Assembly: GCA_037190665.1 (NCBI GenBank)
Contig: JBBCJT010000078.1
Span: forward strand, 1-14,990
Reading direction: 5' to 3'
Length of the DNA stretch: 14,990 nucleotides
From: JBBCJT01 sp037190665
Lineage (GTDB): Bacteria > Pseudomonadota > Alphaproteobacteria > Acetobacterales > Acetobacteraceae
Position numbers and translations under genes: made by a program. Below the pieces are notes generated by a model. It made no database searches and was not told the DNA's origin. It was given only the letters and a program-made list of their open reading frames with translations. This document shows positions 1-5,823 of this stretch, one piece after another; the stretch's first letter is position 1, and each line of letters opens with the position of its first letter.

Positions 1-405
1 CAGTACCTGAAGCGCCACTACAAGCTGGTGATCCTGTCGAACGTGGACAACGAGAGCTTTGCGACCAGCAACGCGCGGCTGCAGGTCGAATTCGACGCCA
101 TCTACACGGCCGAGGATATCGGCAGCTACAAGCCCTCGGAACGCAACTTCGACTACATGCTTCGCCAGCTCGAAACGATCGGTGTCGGCAAGGGTGGCAT
201 CCTGCACACCGCAGAGAGCCTGTTCCACGACCACGCACCCGCCAACCGCGCCGGCCTTGCCTCCTGCTGGATCTACCGGCGCTTCGACAAGGAGGGTTTC
301 GGCGCCACGATGGACCCGGGCAAGACGCCGAAATACGACTTCCGCTTCAACAGCATGGCCGATCTGGCGAAGGCCCATCAGGCGGAGATGGAAGGCCGGG
401 GATAA
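1..405 (+). CDS. HAD-superfamily hydrolase (haloacid dehalogenase type II-like), 3' end only
   Basis: The frame is open from the first base of the window, so the N-terminus, including the nucleophilic Asp of HAD motif I, lies outside; 134 codons remain. What is visible is the C-terminal two thirds of a HAD Rossmann domain. Motif II is the strand ILSN (Ser13 and Asn14 of the visible part), motif III is Lys44 in the sequence SYKPS, and motif IV is the acidic stretch AESLFHDHAPAN around residues 72-82, a form typical of the type II haloacid dehalogenase branch. Such enzymes hydrolyse C-halogen or phosphoester bonds in the cytoplasm through an aspartyl intermediate. The substrate cannot be told from this fragment. 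The gene converges on the carbonic anhydrase-like gene 26 bases downstream. The family call is firm; the specific activity is not. Confidence 0.85.
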   Translation, partial: QYLKRHYKLVILSNVDNESFATSNARLQVEFDAIYTAEDIGSYKPSERNFDYMLRQLETIGVGKGGILHTAESLFHDHAPANRAGLASCWIYRRFDKEGFGATMDPGKTPKYDFRFNSMADLAKAHQAEMEGRG

Positions 406-406
406 G

Positions 407-433
407 GGGGCGCCGCCCCTCTTCCTCCCGTCT
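407..433 (+). terminator. Probable intrinsic terminator after the HAD gene
   Basis: Directly after the TAA stop, GGGGC (407-411) pairs with GCCCC (415-419) across a 3-base loop, and the pyrimidine-rich run TCTTCCTCCCGTCT follows. The stem is short but all G-C. The T tract is broken by C residues, so efficiency is uncertain. The site lies in the 26-base gap between two convergent genes, where a terminator is expected. Confidence 0.45.
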
Positions 434-962
434 AGCCCGCTCCCAGCCCCGCCTTGAACCGCTGTGCAAGCGCTGCGTAATGCAGCGCGTTGCGGTCCCA
501 GCGGGCGCGCTCCTCCGCGCTCATCACGCGCATCAGCTTCGCGGGCGTTCCGGCCCACAGCTCGTCGCGGCCGATGCGCTTGCCTGGGGCGAGCAGCGCG
601 CCTGCGGCGAGCATGCCGCCTTCCTCGATCACCGCGCCGTCGAGCACGATCGCCCCCATGCCGACGAAGGCGCGGTTCTCCAGCGTGCAGGCATGCACGA
701 TCGCCTTGTGGCCGACGGAGACGTCGTCGCCGATCAGGCAGGGGAAGCGGTTGGCGGCAATGTGGACGATGGTGCCGTCCTGGATGTTGGTGCGCGCGCC
801 CACGCGGATCGGGTTGCCATCCCCGCGCAGCACGCAGTGGAACCAGATCGAGGCCCCCTCGCCCACCACCACGTCGCCGATCACGGCCGCGGTCGGCGCG
901 ATCCAGGCGGTTTCGTGGATGGTCGGCGTCACGCCGTCGAGGGTGAAGATCGGTCCCTGCAT
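432..962 (-). CDS. Gamma-class carbonic anhydrase-like protein (left-handed beta-helix, YrdA/PaaY type)
   Basis: This 176-residue protein has the hexapeptide-repeat pattern of a left-handed beta-helix from about residue 20 to 145, and the usual length for the family. The three zinc-binding histidines of gamma carbonic anhydrases are present at His67 (TIVHI), His85 (VGHKA) and His90 (IVHAC). Arg46 and Asp48 (LRGDG) and Gln61-Asp62 (NIQDG) fit the conserved trimer and active-site residues. Family members are trimers with metal at the subunit interfaces. Some hydrate CO2, while PaaY relatives hydrolyse thioesters, so activity is not certain. The ATG at 962 is preceded by CAGGAG eight bases upstream, a good ribosome-binding site. 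The gene lies downstream of rplM-rpsI on the same strand, but hairpins and a terminator-like element intervene, so co-transcription is doubtful. Confidence 0.9.
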   Translation of the reverse strand: MQGPIFTLDGVTPTIHETAWIAPTAAVIGDVVVGEGASIWFHCVLRGDGNPIRVGARTNIQDGTIVHIAANRFPCLIGDDVSVGHKAIVHACTLENRAFVGMGAIVLDGAVIEEGGMLAAGALLAPGKRIGRDELWAGTPAKLMRVMSAEERARWDRNALHYAALAQRFKAGLGAG

Positions 963-975
963 CCGGTCGGCTCCT

Positions 976-1008
976 GCAAAAGCGAAGGGCGGCCCCGAAG
1001 GACCGCCC
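976..1008 (-). terminator. Intrinsic terminator-like hairpin between rpsI and the carbonic anhydrase gene
   Basis: Read on the minus strand, GGGCGG (1008-1003) pairs with CCGCCC (992-987). The stem continues, after one mismatch, by two more G-C pairs closing a TTCG loop. The run TTCGCTTTTGCA follows. This is a reasonable rho-independent terminator for the rplM-rpsI transcript. It ends only a few bases before the CAGGAG ribosome-binding site of the next gene (976-971), so it may also act as an attenuator or shape the leader of that gene. Confidence 0.55.
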
Positions 1009-1028
1009 CCAGCATACCCCTACCTCCG

Positions 1029-1104
1029 CGCCCCGCCATGCGGGGCGAGCGCCCGAACGGGCGCCGCGGCCTCTGCCGCGAAAGCCAGGCCCGCGGATGC
1101 GGGC
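1029..1104. repeat. Cluster of four tandem GC-rich hairpins downstream of rpsI
   Basis: Four perfect inverted repeats stand side by side in 76 bases. The first is CGCCCCGC (1029-1036)/GCGGGGCG (1040-1047), 8 bp with loop CAT. The second is GCGCCCG (1049-1055)/CGGGCGC (1058-1064), 7 bp as drawn. The third is CGCGGC (1065-1070)/GCCGCG (1075-1080), 6 bp. The fourth is GCCCGC (1089-1094)/GCGGGC (1099-1104), 6 bp. The stems differ in sequence, so this is not one unit repeated. None is followed by a T tract. They lie in the untranslated tail of the rpsI message, where they could protect the 3' end from exonucleases or form a larger structured RNA. No known RNA family is recognised. Confidence 0.6.
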
Positions 1105-1134
1105 GCCGGCGAATGAGGCCGACGGAGACTCCGA

Positions 1135-1626
1135 TCAGCGCTTCGAGAACTGGAAGCTGCGGCGCGCCTTGGCCTTGCCGTACTTCTTGCGCTCGACCAC
1201 GCGCGGGTCGCGGGTCAGGAAGCCGGCCTGCTTGAGGATGCTGCGCAGTTCCGGCTCATAGTTGGTCAGCGCCCGGCTGATGCCGTGGCGCACCGCGCCG
1301 GCCTGGCCCGACAGCCCGCCACCGGTCACGGTGCAGAACACGTCGAACTGGTTGTAGCGGTCGGCGACCAGGAAGGGCTGCGTGATCAGCATTCGCAGCA
1401 CCGGGCGGGCGAAGTACTGCCCGACCTTGCGGCCGTTGACCTGGATCTCGCCCTTGCCGGGCTTGATCCACACGCGGGCGACCGCGTCCTTGCGGCGGCC
1501 GGTGGCATAGGAACGGCCCAGCGCGTCGCGCTTGGGCTCGCGCTTCGGCGTCTCCGGCGTCACGGTGCCGGCGGCGACCGCGAGGTCCTTGAGGTCGGCG
1601 AGGGTGCCGCTGCGGGTCTCGCTCAT
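1135..1626 (-). CDS. rpsI: 30S ribosomal protein S9 (uS9)
   Basis: This 163-residue protein is S9 of the small ribosomal subunit. The core begins near residue 40 (YATGRRKDAVARVW). It contains the family signature around residues 102-120 (GGGLSGQAGAVRHGIS) and ends in the invariant basic tail KARRSFQFSKR, which reaches toward the P-site tRNA. The first 35-40 residues are a low-complexity extension (MSETRSGTLADLKDL and onward) absent from the shorter E. coli protein and common in alphaproteobacteria. The ATG at 1626 was chosen over an in-frame start at 1695, because the latter lies inside rplM and a GGAGGGT ribosome-binding site sits just upstream of 1626. Only 4 bases separate the rplM stop from this start, so the two genes are co-transcribed and probably translationally coupled. 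Confidence 0.98.
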   Translation of the reverse strand: MSETRSGTLADLKDLAVAAGTVTPETPKREPKRDALGRSYATGRRKDAVARVWIKPGKGEIQVNGRKVGQYFARPVLRMLITQPFLVADRYNQFDVFCTVTGGGLSGQAGAVRHGISRALTNYEPELRSILKQAGFLTRDPRVVERKKYGKAKARRSFQFSKR

Positions 1627-1630
1627 GGAC

Positions 1631-2095
1631 TCAGACCCTCCGGTTCTTGGTGTTGAGCGCGCCCACGTCGAGCGGCTTGGGCTGCTGGCCGGCATGCGGA
1701 TGCTCGGCGCCGCCGTACACGTACAGGTGCTTCATCTGGGCGCGCTGCAGCGGCCCGCGCGTGATCATGCGCTCCACGGCCTTCACGATCACCCGCTCCG
1801 GATAACGGCCTTCCAGCCGCTCCTGCATCGTGCGGCCCTTGATGCCGCCCGCGTAGCCGGTGTGCCAGTGGAACATCGCCTGACCGAGCTTGTTGCCCGT
1901 CACGCGCACCTTGCGCGCGTTCACGATGACCACGTTGTCGCCGCAGTCCACGTGGGGCGTGAACTGGGGCTTGTGCTTGCCGCGGAGGCGGTTGGCCACG
2001 ATCGTCGCGAGGCGGCCGAGCACGAGGCCCTCCGCGTCGATCAGGATCCAGTCCTTCTTCACCTCGGCGGGCTTCAGCGAAATCGTCTGCTTCAT
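1631..2095 (-). CDS. rplM: 50S ribosomal protein L13 (uL13)
   Basis: This 154-residue protein is L13, an early assembly protein of the large subunit. It begins MKQTISLKPAEVKKDW and carries the conserved blocks DAEGLVLGRLAT (20-31), GDNVVIVNARKV (52-63), HWHTGYAGGIK (77-87) and RGPLQRAQMKHLYVYGGAEHP (113-133). Its length is slightly above the E. coli protein, as usual in alphaproteobacteria. The ATG at 2095 was chosen because the protein aligns with the family from this residue, although the frame is open further upstream. No strong Shine-Dalgarno sequence precedes it. It is the first gene of the conserved rplM-rpsI pair and diverges from the aldehyde dehydrogenase gene across a 127-base gap. 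Confidence 0.98.
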   Translation of the reverse strand: MKQTISLKPAEVKKDWILIDAEGLVLGRLATIVANRLRGKHKPQFTPHVDCGDNVVIVNARKVRVTGNKLGQAMFHWHTGYAGGIKGRTMQERLEGRYPERVIVKAVERMITRGPLQRAQMKHLYVYGGAEHPHAGQQPKPLDVGALNTKNRRV

Positions 2096-2126
2096 CCGAG
2101 CCGCAACCTTGTCGAAACCGGCGCGG

Positions 2127-2155
2127 CATGTGCCTGCGGGGCTGCGGAAAGTCAA
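2127..2155 (-). promoter_or_regulatory. Candidate sigma-70-type promoter of rplM-rpsI
   Basis: On the minus strand, CTTGACT provides a near-perfect -35 element (TTGACT at 2155-2150). With 17 bases of spacing, the -10 position holds CACATG (2132-2127), a poor match to TATAAT. Alphaproteobacterial housekeeping promoters often keep a good CTTGAC and tolerate a weak -10, so the -35 carries most of the evidence. A transcript starting here would have a leader of about 25-30 bases before the rplM ATG. Confidence 0.4.
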
Positions 2156-2169
2156 GGCATTGCGGTGGT

Positions 2170-2183
2170 GGTATTTCCATACC
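2170..2183. promoter_or_regulatory. Operator-like dyad in the rplM / aldehyde dehydrogenase divergent region
   Basis: GGTAT (2170-2174) and ATACC (2179-2183) form a perfect inverted repeat around TTCC. The dyad is AT-richer than its surroundings. It lies upstream of the rplM -35 and about 40 bases before the aldehyde dehydrogenase ATG, between a possible -35 (TTGCGG, 2160-2165) and a weak -10 (TCATAT, 2184-2189) on the plus strand. That position would suit a repressor of the dehydrogenase gene. No regulator family is recognised from the motif. Confidence 0.3.
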
Positions 2184-2222
2184 TCATATGCGCAAGGCCA
2201 CCATCCTGCTACACCGCCGGCC

Positions 2223-3656
2223 ATGGAAACGCACCCCCACTGGATCGCCAACCGTCCGGTTCCGGCCAGCGCCCATCTCGACGTGATCGACCCGTCCGAC
2301 GGCGCGCCCTTCGCGCGCATCGCCGCCGGCGGGGCCACGGAGATCGATGCCGCGGTGCGGGCGGCGCAGGCGGCGCTGGAGGGGGCATGGGGGAAGACGA
2401 GCGCGGCCGAGCGCGGCCGGCTGCTGCTCAGGCTCGCCGCCCTGATCCAGCGCGACGCCGAGGCGCTGGCCCAGGCCGAGAGCCGGGACGTGGGCAAGCC
2501 GATCCGGCAGGCCCGCGCGGACGCCGCCGCCTGCGCCCGCTACTTCGAGTTCTACGGCGGCGCGGCCGACAAGATGCACGGCGACACCATCCCCTATGCC
2601 GACGGGATGACGGTGATGTCGGTCTGGGAGCCGCATGGCGTGACCGGCCACATCGTGCCGTGGAACTACCCCATGCAGATCGTCGGCCGCTCGGTGGGCG
2701 CGGCGCTGGCCATGGGCAATGCCTGCGTCCTGAAGCCGGCCGAGGACGCCTCGTTGTCCTCGCTGATTCTGGCGAAGCTCGCCGCCGAGGCCGGCTTCCC
2801 GCCGGGCGCGTGGAACGTGGTCACCGGGCTCGGGGAGGACGCGGGCGCGGCGCTGACGGCGCATCCCGGCATCGCGCACGTCTCTTTCACCGGCAGCCCG
2901 GAGGTCGGCACGCTTGTCCAGCAGGCGGCGGCGAAGCATACGATCCCGGTGACGCTGGAACTCGGCGGCAAGAGCCCGCAGATCGTCTTCCGCGATGCCG
3001 ACCTCGACACCGCGGCCGCCACGGTGATGAACGGCATCATCCAGAACGCCGGCCAGACCTGCTCCGCCGGCAGCCGCGCGCTGATCGAGGCCCCCGTGTT
3101 CGACCGCTTCGTCGGCATGCTGGCCGAGCGGTTCTCGGCGCTAGAAGCCGGGCCGGCCGAGCGCGACCTCGACCTCGGCCCGGTGGTCAACGCCGCGCAG
3201 CGGGACCGGGTGAACGGCTTCCTCGACTTCGCCCGCAGCGAGAAGCTGACCATCGCCGCCGAGGGGCGTATCGCCTCCAACGCGCCGCCGGCGGGGTTCT
3301 ACGTGAAGCCGACCCTGCTCGCCGACGTGCCGCCCACGCACCGCCTCGCGCAGGAGGAGGTGTTCGGCCCGGTGCTGACCGCGATCCGCTTCACCGACGA
3401 GGCGGACGCGCTCGCGATCGCCAACGGCACGCCCTACGGGCTGGTGGCGGGCGTCTGGACCGCCGATCTCGGGCGGGCGATGCGCCTGTCGCGCGGGATC
3501 AGGGCCGGGCAGGTCTTCGTGAACAATTACGGCGCGGGCGGCGGCGTGGAGTTGCCCTTCGGCGGCGTGAAGCGGTCCGGCCACGGGCGGGAGAAGGGCT
3601 TCGCGGCGCTGGCCGGGTTCGGCGCGCTGAAGACCATCGCCATCCGGCACGGCTGA
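2223..3656 (+). CDS. NAD(P)-dependent aldehyde dehydrogenase (betaine/broad-range ALDH type)
   Basis: This 477-residue protein is a complete member of the ALDH superfamily, oxidising an aldehyde to the carboxylate with NAD(P)+. The cofactor and active-site landmarks are all present: PWNYP with Asn148, LKPAE with Lys171, the Rossmann turn SFTGSPEVG (221-229), the general base Glu246 in VTLELGGKSP, and the nucleophile Cys280 in GQTCSAGSR. The late EEVFGPV and PFGGVKRSG blocks are also intact. The pattern is closest to betaine/4-aminobutyraldehyde-type dehydrogenases, but the substrate is not decidable by eye. The ATG at 2223 gives the normal family length; the frame is open upstream into the rplM region. 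There is no clear Shine-Dalgarno sequence before it, so translation may start on a short leader. It stands alone, divergent from rplM and upstream of ppk2. Confidence 0.95.
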   Translation: METHPHWIANRPVPASAHLDVIDPSDGAPFARIAAGGATEIDAAVRAAQAALEGAWGKTSAAERGRLLLRLAALIQRDAEALAQAESRDVGKPIRQARADAAACARYFEFYGGAADKMHGDTIPYADGMTVMSVWEPHGVTGHIVPWNYPMQIVGRSVGAALAMGNACVLKPAEDASLSSLILAKLAAEAGFPPGAWNVVTGLGEDAGAALTAHPGIAHVSFTGSPEVGTLVQQAAAKHTIPVTLELGGKSPQIVFRDADLDTAAATVMNGIIQNAGQTCSAGSRALIEAPVFDRFVGMLAERFSALEAGPAERDLDLGPVVNAAQRDRVNGFLDFARSEKLTIAAEGRIASNAPPAGFYVKPTLLADVPPTHRLAQEEVFGPVLTAIRFTDEADALAIANGTPYGLVAGVWTADLGRAMRLSRGIRAGQVFVNNYGAGGGVELPFGGVKRSGHGREKGFAALAGFGALKTIAIRHG

Positions 3657-3666
3657 CCGGACGCCA

Positions 3667-3688
3667 CGCGCGCCGCCTGTGGCGCGCG
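3667..3688 (+). terminator. GC hairpin after the aldehyde dehydrogenase gene, possible terminator
   Basis: CGCGCGCC (3667-3674) pairs perfectly with GGCGCGCG (3681-3688) across a 6-base loop, starting 10 bases after the stop codon. No T tract follows, so it would be at best a pause or factor-assisted terminator or a 3'-end stabiliser. It separates the dehydrogenase gene from the ppk2 control region. Confidence 0.35.
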
Positions 3689-3703
3689 CGGCGGCGGGCG
3701 AAG

Positions 3704-3745
3704 TTGCGCAAGATCAAAATTCCCGCCGCGCACACACCCTAAACG
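3704..3745 (+). promoter_or_regulatory. FNR/FixK-like box with aligned -10, upstream of ppk2
   Basis: TTGCGCAAGATCAA (3704-3717) matches the FNR/FixK-family pattern TTG(A/C)-N6-(T/G)CAA and 8 of 10 positions of TTGAT-N4-ATCAA. Its centre is 3710.5. If a start site lies 41.5 bases downstream (about 3752), as in class II activation by this family, the hexamer TAAACG (3740-3745) falls exactly at the -10 position. The leader to the chosen ppk2 ATG would then be about 114 bases. This suggests oxygen- or redox-dependent expression of ppk2. The match is read from sequence only; the activator itself is not in the window. Confidence 0.45.
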
Positions 3746-3865
3746 GTGCCGGAGTTTGCAGTCGTAATCGTATCGATGGGCGATCTGCGCGTCCGCACCG
3801 GAGCGGCATCCGGACGAAGCGCAGCCCCCTTCTTCTTTTGTGACAATGGATTGGTGAGACTGGCT

Positions 3866-4831
3866 ATGAACGAAACAGAACTTAAGATCGCATCCGAATT
3901 CGGCGTTGCCCCCGACATCGTCGTTCCGGCGGCCCAGCCGCCTCCGGCGCTCCCCGCACCTTCTGCTCCCTTCGCATCGTCCGACCGTGCGTCCTTCGAG
4001 AGCACCGCCTATCCCTATCAGGACCGGATGCCCGAGCGCGCCTATCTGCGGCAGATCAAGAAGTTGCAGATCGAACTGCTGAAGGCGCAGAACTGGATCA
4101 GGCAGACCCAGCAGAAGGCCGTCGTCCTGTTCGAAGGGCGCGATGCCGCCGGCAAGGGCGGCACGATCAAGCGGTTCATGGAGCATCTGAACCCGCGCGG
4201 CGCACGGGTGGTGGCGCTGGAGAAGCCCACCGAGCGCGAGCGCGCGTGCTGGTACTTCCAGCGCTACATCGCGCACCTGCCCGCAGGCGGCGAGATCATC
4301 TTCTTCGATCGTTCCTGGTACAACCGCGCCGGCGTCGAGCGGGTGATGGGCTTCTGCACGCCCGGCGAATACCTGGAGTTCACGCGCGAGGCGCCGGAGC
4401 TGGAACGCATGCTCGTGCGGTCCGGCATCCGGCTGTTCAAGTACTGGTTCTCCGTCACCCGCGAGGAGCAGCGCCGGCGCTTCATGGCGCGCGAGACGGA
4501 CCCGCTGCGCCAGTGGAAGCTGTCCCCCATCGACCGCGCGTCGCTGGACAAGTGGGATGCCTATACCGAGGCGAAGGAGGCGATGTTCTTCTATACGGAC
4601 ACGACCGACGCGCCGTGGACGATCATCAAGTCCGACGACAAGAAACGCGCCCGTCTCAGCGCCATCCGGCATTTCCTGACCTCGCTGCCGTATCCGGACA
4701 AGGACCGGCGGGTCATCGGCATGCCGGACCCTCTCATCGTCTGCTCGACCGCAGACGTCATCGAGCAGACGCCGGACCTTCTGGGCCGGATGCTCCACCC
4801 GGACGCGCGCCGCTCCCCCGACCGCAAGTAG
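3866..4831 (+). CDS. ppk2: Polyphosphate kinase 2, class I
   Basis: This 321-residue protein transfers phosphate between polyphosphate and nucleoside diphosphates, the favoured direction in class I enzymes being NDP to NTP, in the cytoplasm. The single P-loop kinase domain starts near residue 86. Walker A is GRDAAGKG (91-98), the Walker B-like motif is DRSWYNRAG (148-156), and the lid has basic residues followed by ETDPLRQWKLSP (210-221). The block YPYQDRMPERAY (49-60) and the amphipathic LQIELLKAQNW segment are typical class I N-terminal features. A Pro/Ala-rich stretch at 20-36 precedes them. The ATG at 3866 was chosen because GGTGAG lies 7 bases before it; an in-frame ATG at 3746 would add 40 unlikely residues and starts before the proposed transcription start. 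A strong hairpin follows the stop. The gene appears to be monocistronic. Confidence 0.95.
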   Translation: MNETELKIASEFGVAPDIVVPAAQPPPALPAPSAPFASSDRASFESTAYPYQDRMPERAYLRQIKKLQIELLKAQNWIRQTQQKAVVLFEGRDAAGKGGTIKRFMEHLNPRGARVVALEKPTERERACWYFQRYIAHLPAGGEIIFFDRSWYNRAGVERVMGFCTPGEYLEFTREAPELERMLVRSGIRLFKYWFSVTREEQRRRFMARETDPLRQWKLSPIDRASLDKWDAYTEAKEAMFFYTDTTDAPWTIIKSDDKKRARLSAIRHFLTSLPYPDKDRRVIGMPDPLIVCSTADVIEQTPDLLGRMLHPDARRSPDRK

Positions 4832-4840
4832 CCGGCCTCA

Positions 4841-4863
4841 CAGGGCGGCGCCGGGCCGCCCTG
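4841..4863 (+). terminator. Strong hairpin after ppk2, probable transcript end
   Basis: CAGGGCGGC (4841-4849) pairs perfectly with GCCGCCCTG (4855-4863), a 9-bp stem with loop GCCGG, beginning 10 bases after the ppk2 stop. No T tract follows, so it is either a non-canonical terminator or a 3'-end stabiliser. Position and stability make a role at the end of the ppk2 message likely. Confidence 0.5.
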
Positions 4864-4940
4864 AACCGGGCCATCGGGAAGGGATTTGTCCTGAACGATT
4901 CCGCCCCTGCCCCGTTCATCGACAGACGCGGTCAGCGGAT

Positions 4941-4956
4941 GGGCCCCGGAGGGCCC
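4941..4956 (+). repeat. Second hairpin in the ppk2-VOC gap
   Basis: GGGCCC (4941-4946) and GGGCCC (4951-4956) form a 6-bp all-GC stem around CGGA, followed by TTCC. It lies about 70 bases before the VOC gene start and could belong to that gene's leader or be a backup end for ppk2 transcripts. Apart from the two hairpins, the 196-base gap 4832-5027 shows no recognisable gene or clear promoter. Confidence 0.3.
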
Positions 4957-5027
4957 TTCCGACGGCATCGGTCTTGCGCCGATCGCCCCGCGCTGGCCGC
5001 ATGAGAGCGCAACGGAGGCACGCCCCG

Positions 5028-5507
5028 ATGGACAAGCTCACTCCCTGCCTGTGGTTCGCGACCGAGGCCGAGGAAGCCGTGCAGTTCTACGTCACGCTGC
5101 TGCCGGACTCCGACATCGTCCACGTGATGCGAAATCCGATGGACGGCCCCAGCGGCAAGGCAGGCACCGCCCTGCTCATCAAGTTCACGCTGGGCAGCCG
5201 GCCGTTCCTGGCGCTGAACGGCGGCGTGCCGACCGAGCGCTCCCACAGCTTCTCCTTCTCCGTGTCCTGCGATGACCAGGCGGAGGTGGACCGGCTGTGG
5301 TCGCGCCTGACGGAGAATGGCGGCGCGGAGGTGCAGTGCGGCTGGGTGACGGACCGCTACGGCTATTCCTGGCAGATCGTGCCGGAGGTCCTGCCCGTGA
5401 TGCTGGCCGACCCGGACCGTGAGAAGGCCGGGCGGGTGATGCAGGCGATGATGGGCATGGTGAAGCTCGACATCGCCGCGCTGAAACGCGCCTACGACGG
5501 CGGCTAG
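5028..5507 (+). CDS. VOC-superfamily protein, PhnB / 3-demethylubiquinone-methyltransferase-like
   Basis: This 159-residue protein belongs to the PhnB-like branch of the vicinal oxygen chelate fold. Visible hallmarks are the opening LTPCLWFATEAEEAVQFY, then LLPDSDIV (24-31), the strand ending in ALNGG (62-66), SFSFSVSCDDQAEVDRLW (74-91) and CGWVTDRYGYSWQIVP (104-119). Many family members have lost the metal ligands of glyoxalase, and the name 3-demethylubiquinone methyltransferase is a poor guide to function, so no reaction is assigned. The C-terminal 35 residues form the usual Met-rich helical tail. The ATG at 5028 has GGAGG ten bases upstream; the frame is open earlier but lacks such support. 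It converges on a small membrane-protein gene with only 4 bases between the stop codons. Confidence 0.88.
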   Translation: MDKLTPCLWFATEAEEAVQFYVTLLPDSDIVHVMRNPMDGPSGKAGTALLIKFTLGSRPFLALNGGVPTERSHSFSFSVSCDDQAEVDRLWSRLTENGGAEVQCGWVTDRYGYSWQIVPEVLPVMLADPDREKAGRVMQAMMGMVKLDIAALKRAYDGG

Positions 5508-5517
5508 CCGGCTAGCC
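5502..5517. repeat. 16-bp perfect palindrome containing both stop codons of two convergent genes
   Basis: GGCTAGCCGGCTAGCC reads identically on both strands and is itself a tandem of the palindrome GGCTAGCC. The TAG at 5505-5507 ends the plus-strand VOC gene. The complementary TAG at 5514-5512 ends the minus-strand glycine-rich protein gene. The element could fold as a small hairpin in either transcript, but no T tract is present on either side. Confidence 0.6.
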
Positions 5518-5796
5518 TGCGCGGTTCTTCAGCATGCCGATGATCGCGGTGAGGATCGCGCCGCCCGCGCCGCCGCTGATCGCCTGCGCGATGATGCCGC
5601 CGACGCTGAGATTGCCGGACTGCATCGCCCCCATCACCGCCGGCAGCAACAGCGTGGCGATCTGGCCCAGCACCCCGCCACCGACCAGCCCGGCGATGGT
5701 GTTGCCGAGCGTGCCGAGATCGAAGTTCGACGACGCCTTGCCCACCGCATTGCCGCCGAGCGCGCCGGCAACGAGGTTGATAAGGAGCTGTTCCAT
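5512..5796 (-). CDS. Small glycine/alanine-rich membrane protein of unknown function
   Basis: This 94-residue protein is very hydrophobic and rich in Gly, Ala, Ile and Leu. It contains a helical hairpin-like region LGNTIAGLVGGGVLGQIATLL (30-50) and a second segment GGIIAQAISGGAGGAILTAII (66-86), both with closely spaced small residues resembling glycine zippers. A short charged C-terminus (KNRAG) follows. I recall similar short proteins annotated as hypothetical in alphaproteobacteria and can assign no reaction. The ATG at 5796 was preferred to an in-frame start at 5835 because a GGGGA ribosome-binding site lies just upstream and the hydrophobic protein starts cleanly there (MEQLLINLVAGALGG). 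It has its own candidate promoter upstream and converges on the VOC gene. That it is real is supported by composition and start signals; function is unknown. Confidence 0.75.
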   Translation of the reverse strand: MEQLLINLVAGALGGNAVGKASSNFDLGTLGNTIAGLVGGGVLGQIATLLLPAVMGAMQSGNLSVGGIIAQAISGGAGGAILTAIIGMLKNRAG

Positions 5797-5823
5797 CGGC
5801 TGGTCCCCGCGGATTGTTTCGCG

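Noticed and set aside
1135..1180. S9 N-terminal extension as a novel fusion
   Set aside because: The approximately 40-residue extension is a common feature of alphaproteobacterial S9 and not unusual.
2096..2497. An extended N-terminus for L13 from the minus-strand start at 2497
   Set aside because: L13 homology begins at MKQTISLKP. The upstream extension overlaps the divergent aldehyde dehydrogenase gene and its control region.
1532..3742. A 736-codon plus-strand frame covering rpsI, rplM and the aldehyde dehydrogenase gene
   Set aside because: It is antisense to the ribosomal protein genes and out of frame with the dehydrogenase, with an Arg/Gly-rich low-complexity translation.
3746..3865. 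A 40-residue N-terminal extension of PPK2 from the ATG at 3746
   Set aside because: The added residues match no PPK2 feature, no ribosome-binding site precedes 3746, and the proposed transcription start is at about 3752. The ATG at 3866 has GGTGAG.
3527..4798. A 423-codon minus-strand frame antisense to ppk2
   Set aside because: ppk2 on the other strand has full catalytic motifs. The antisense translation has no recognisable motif.
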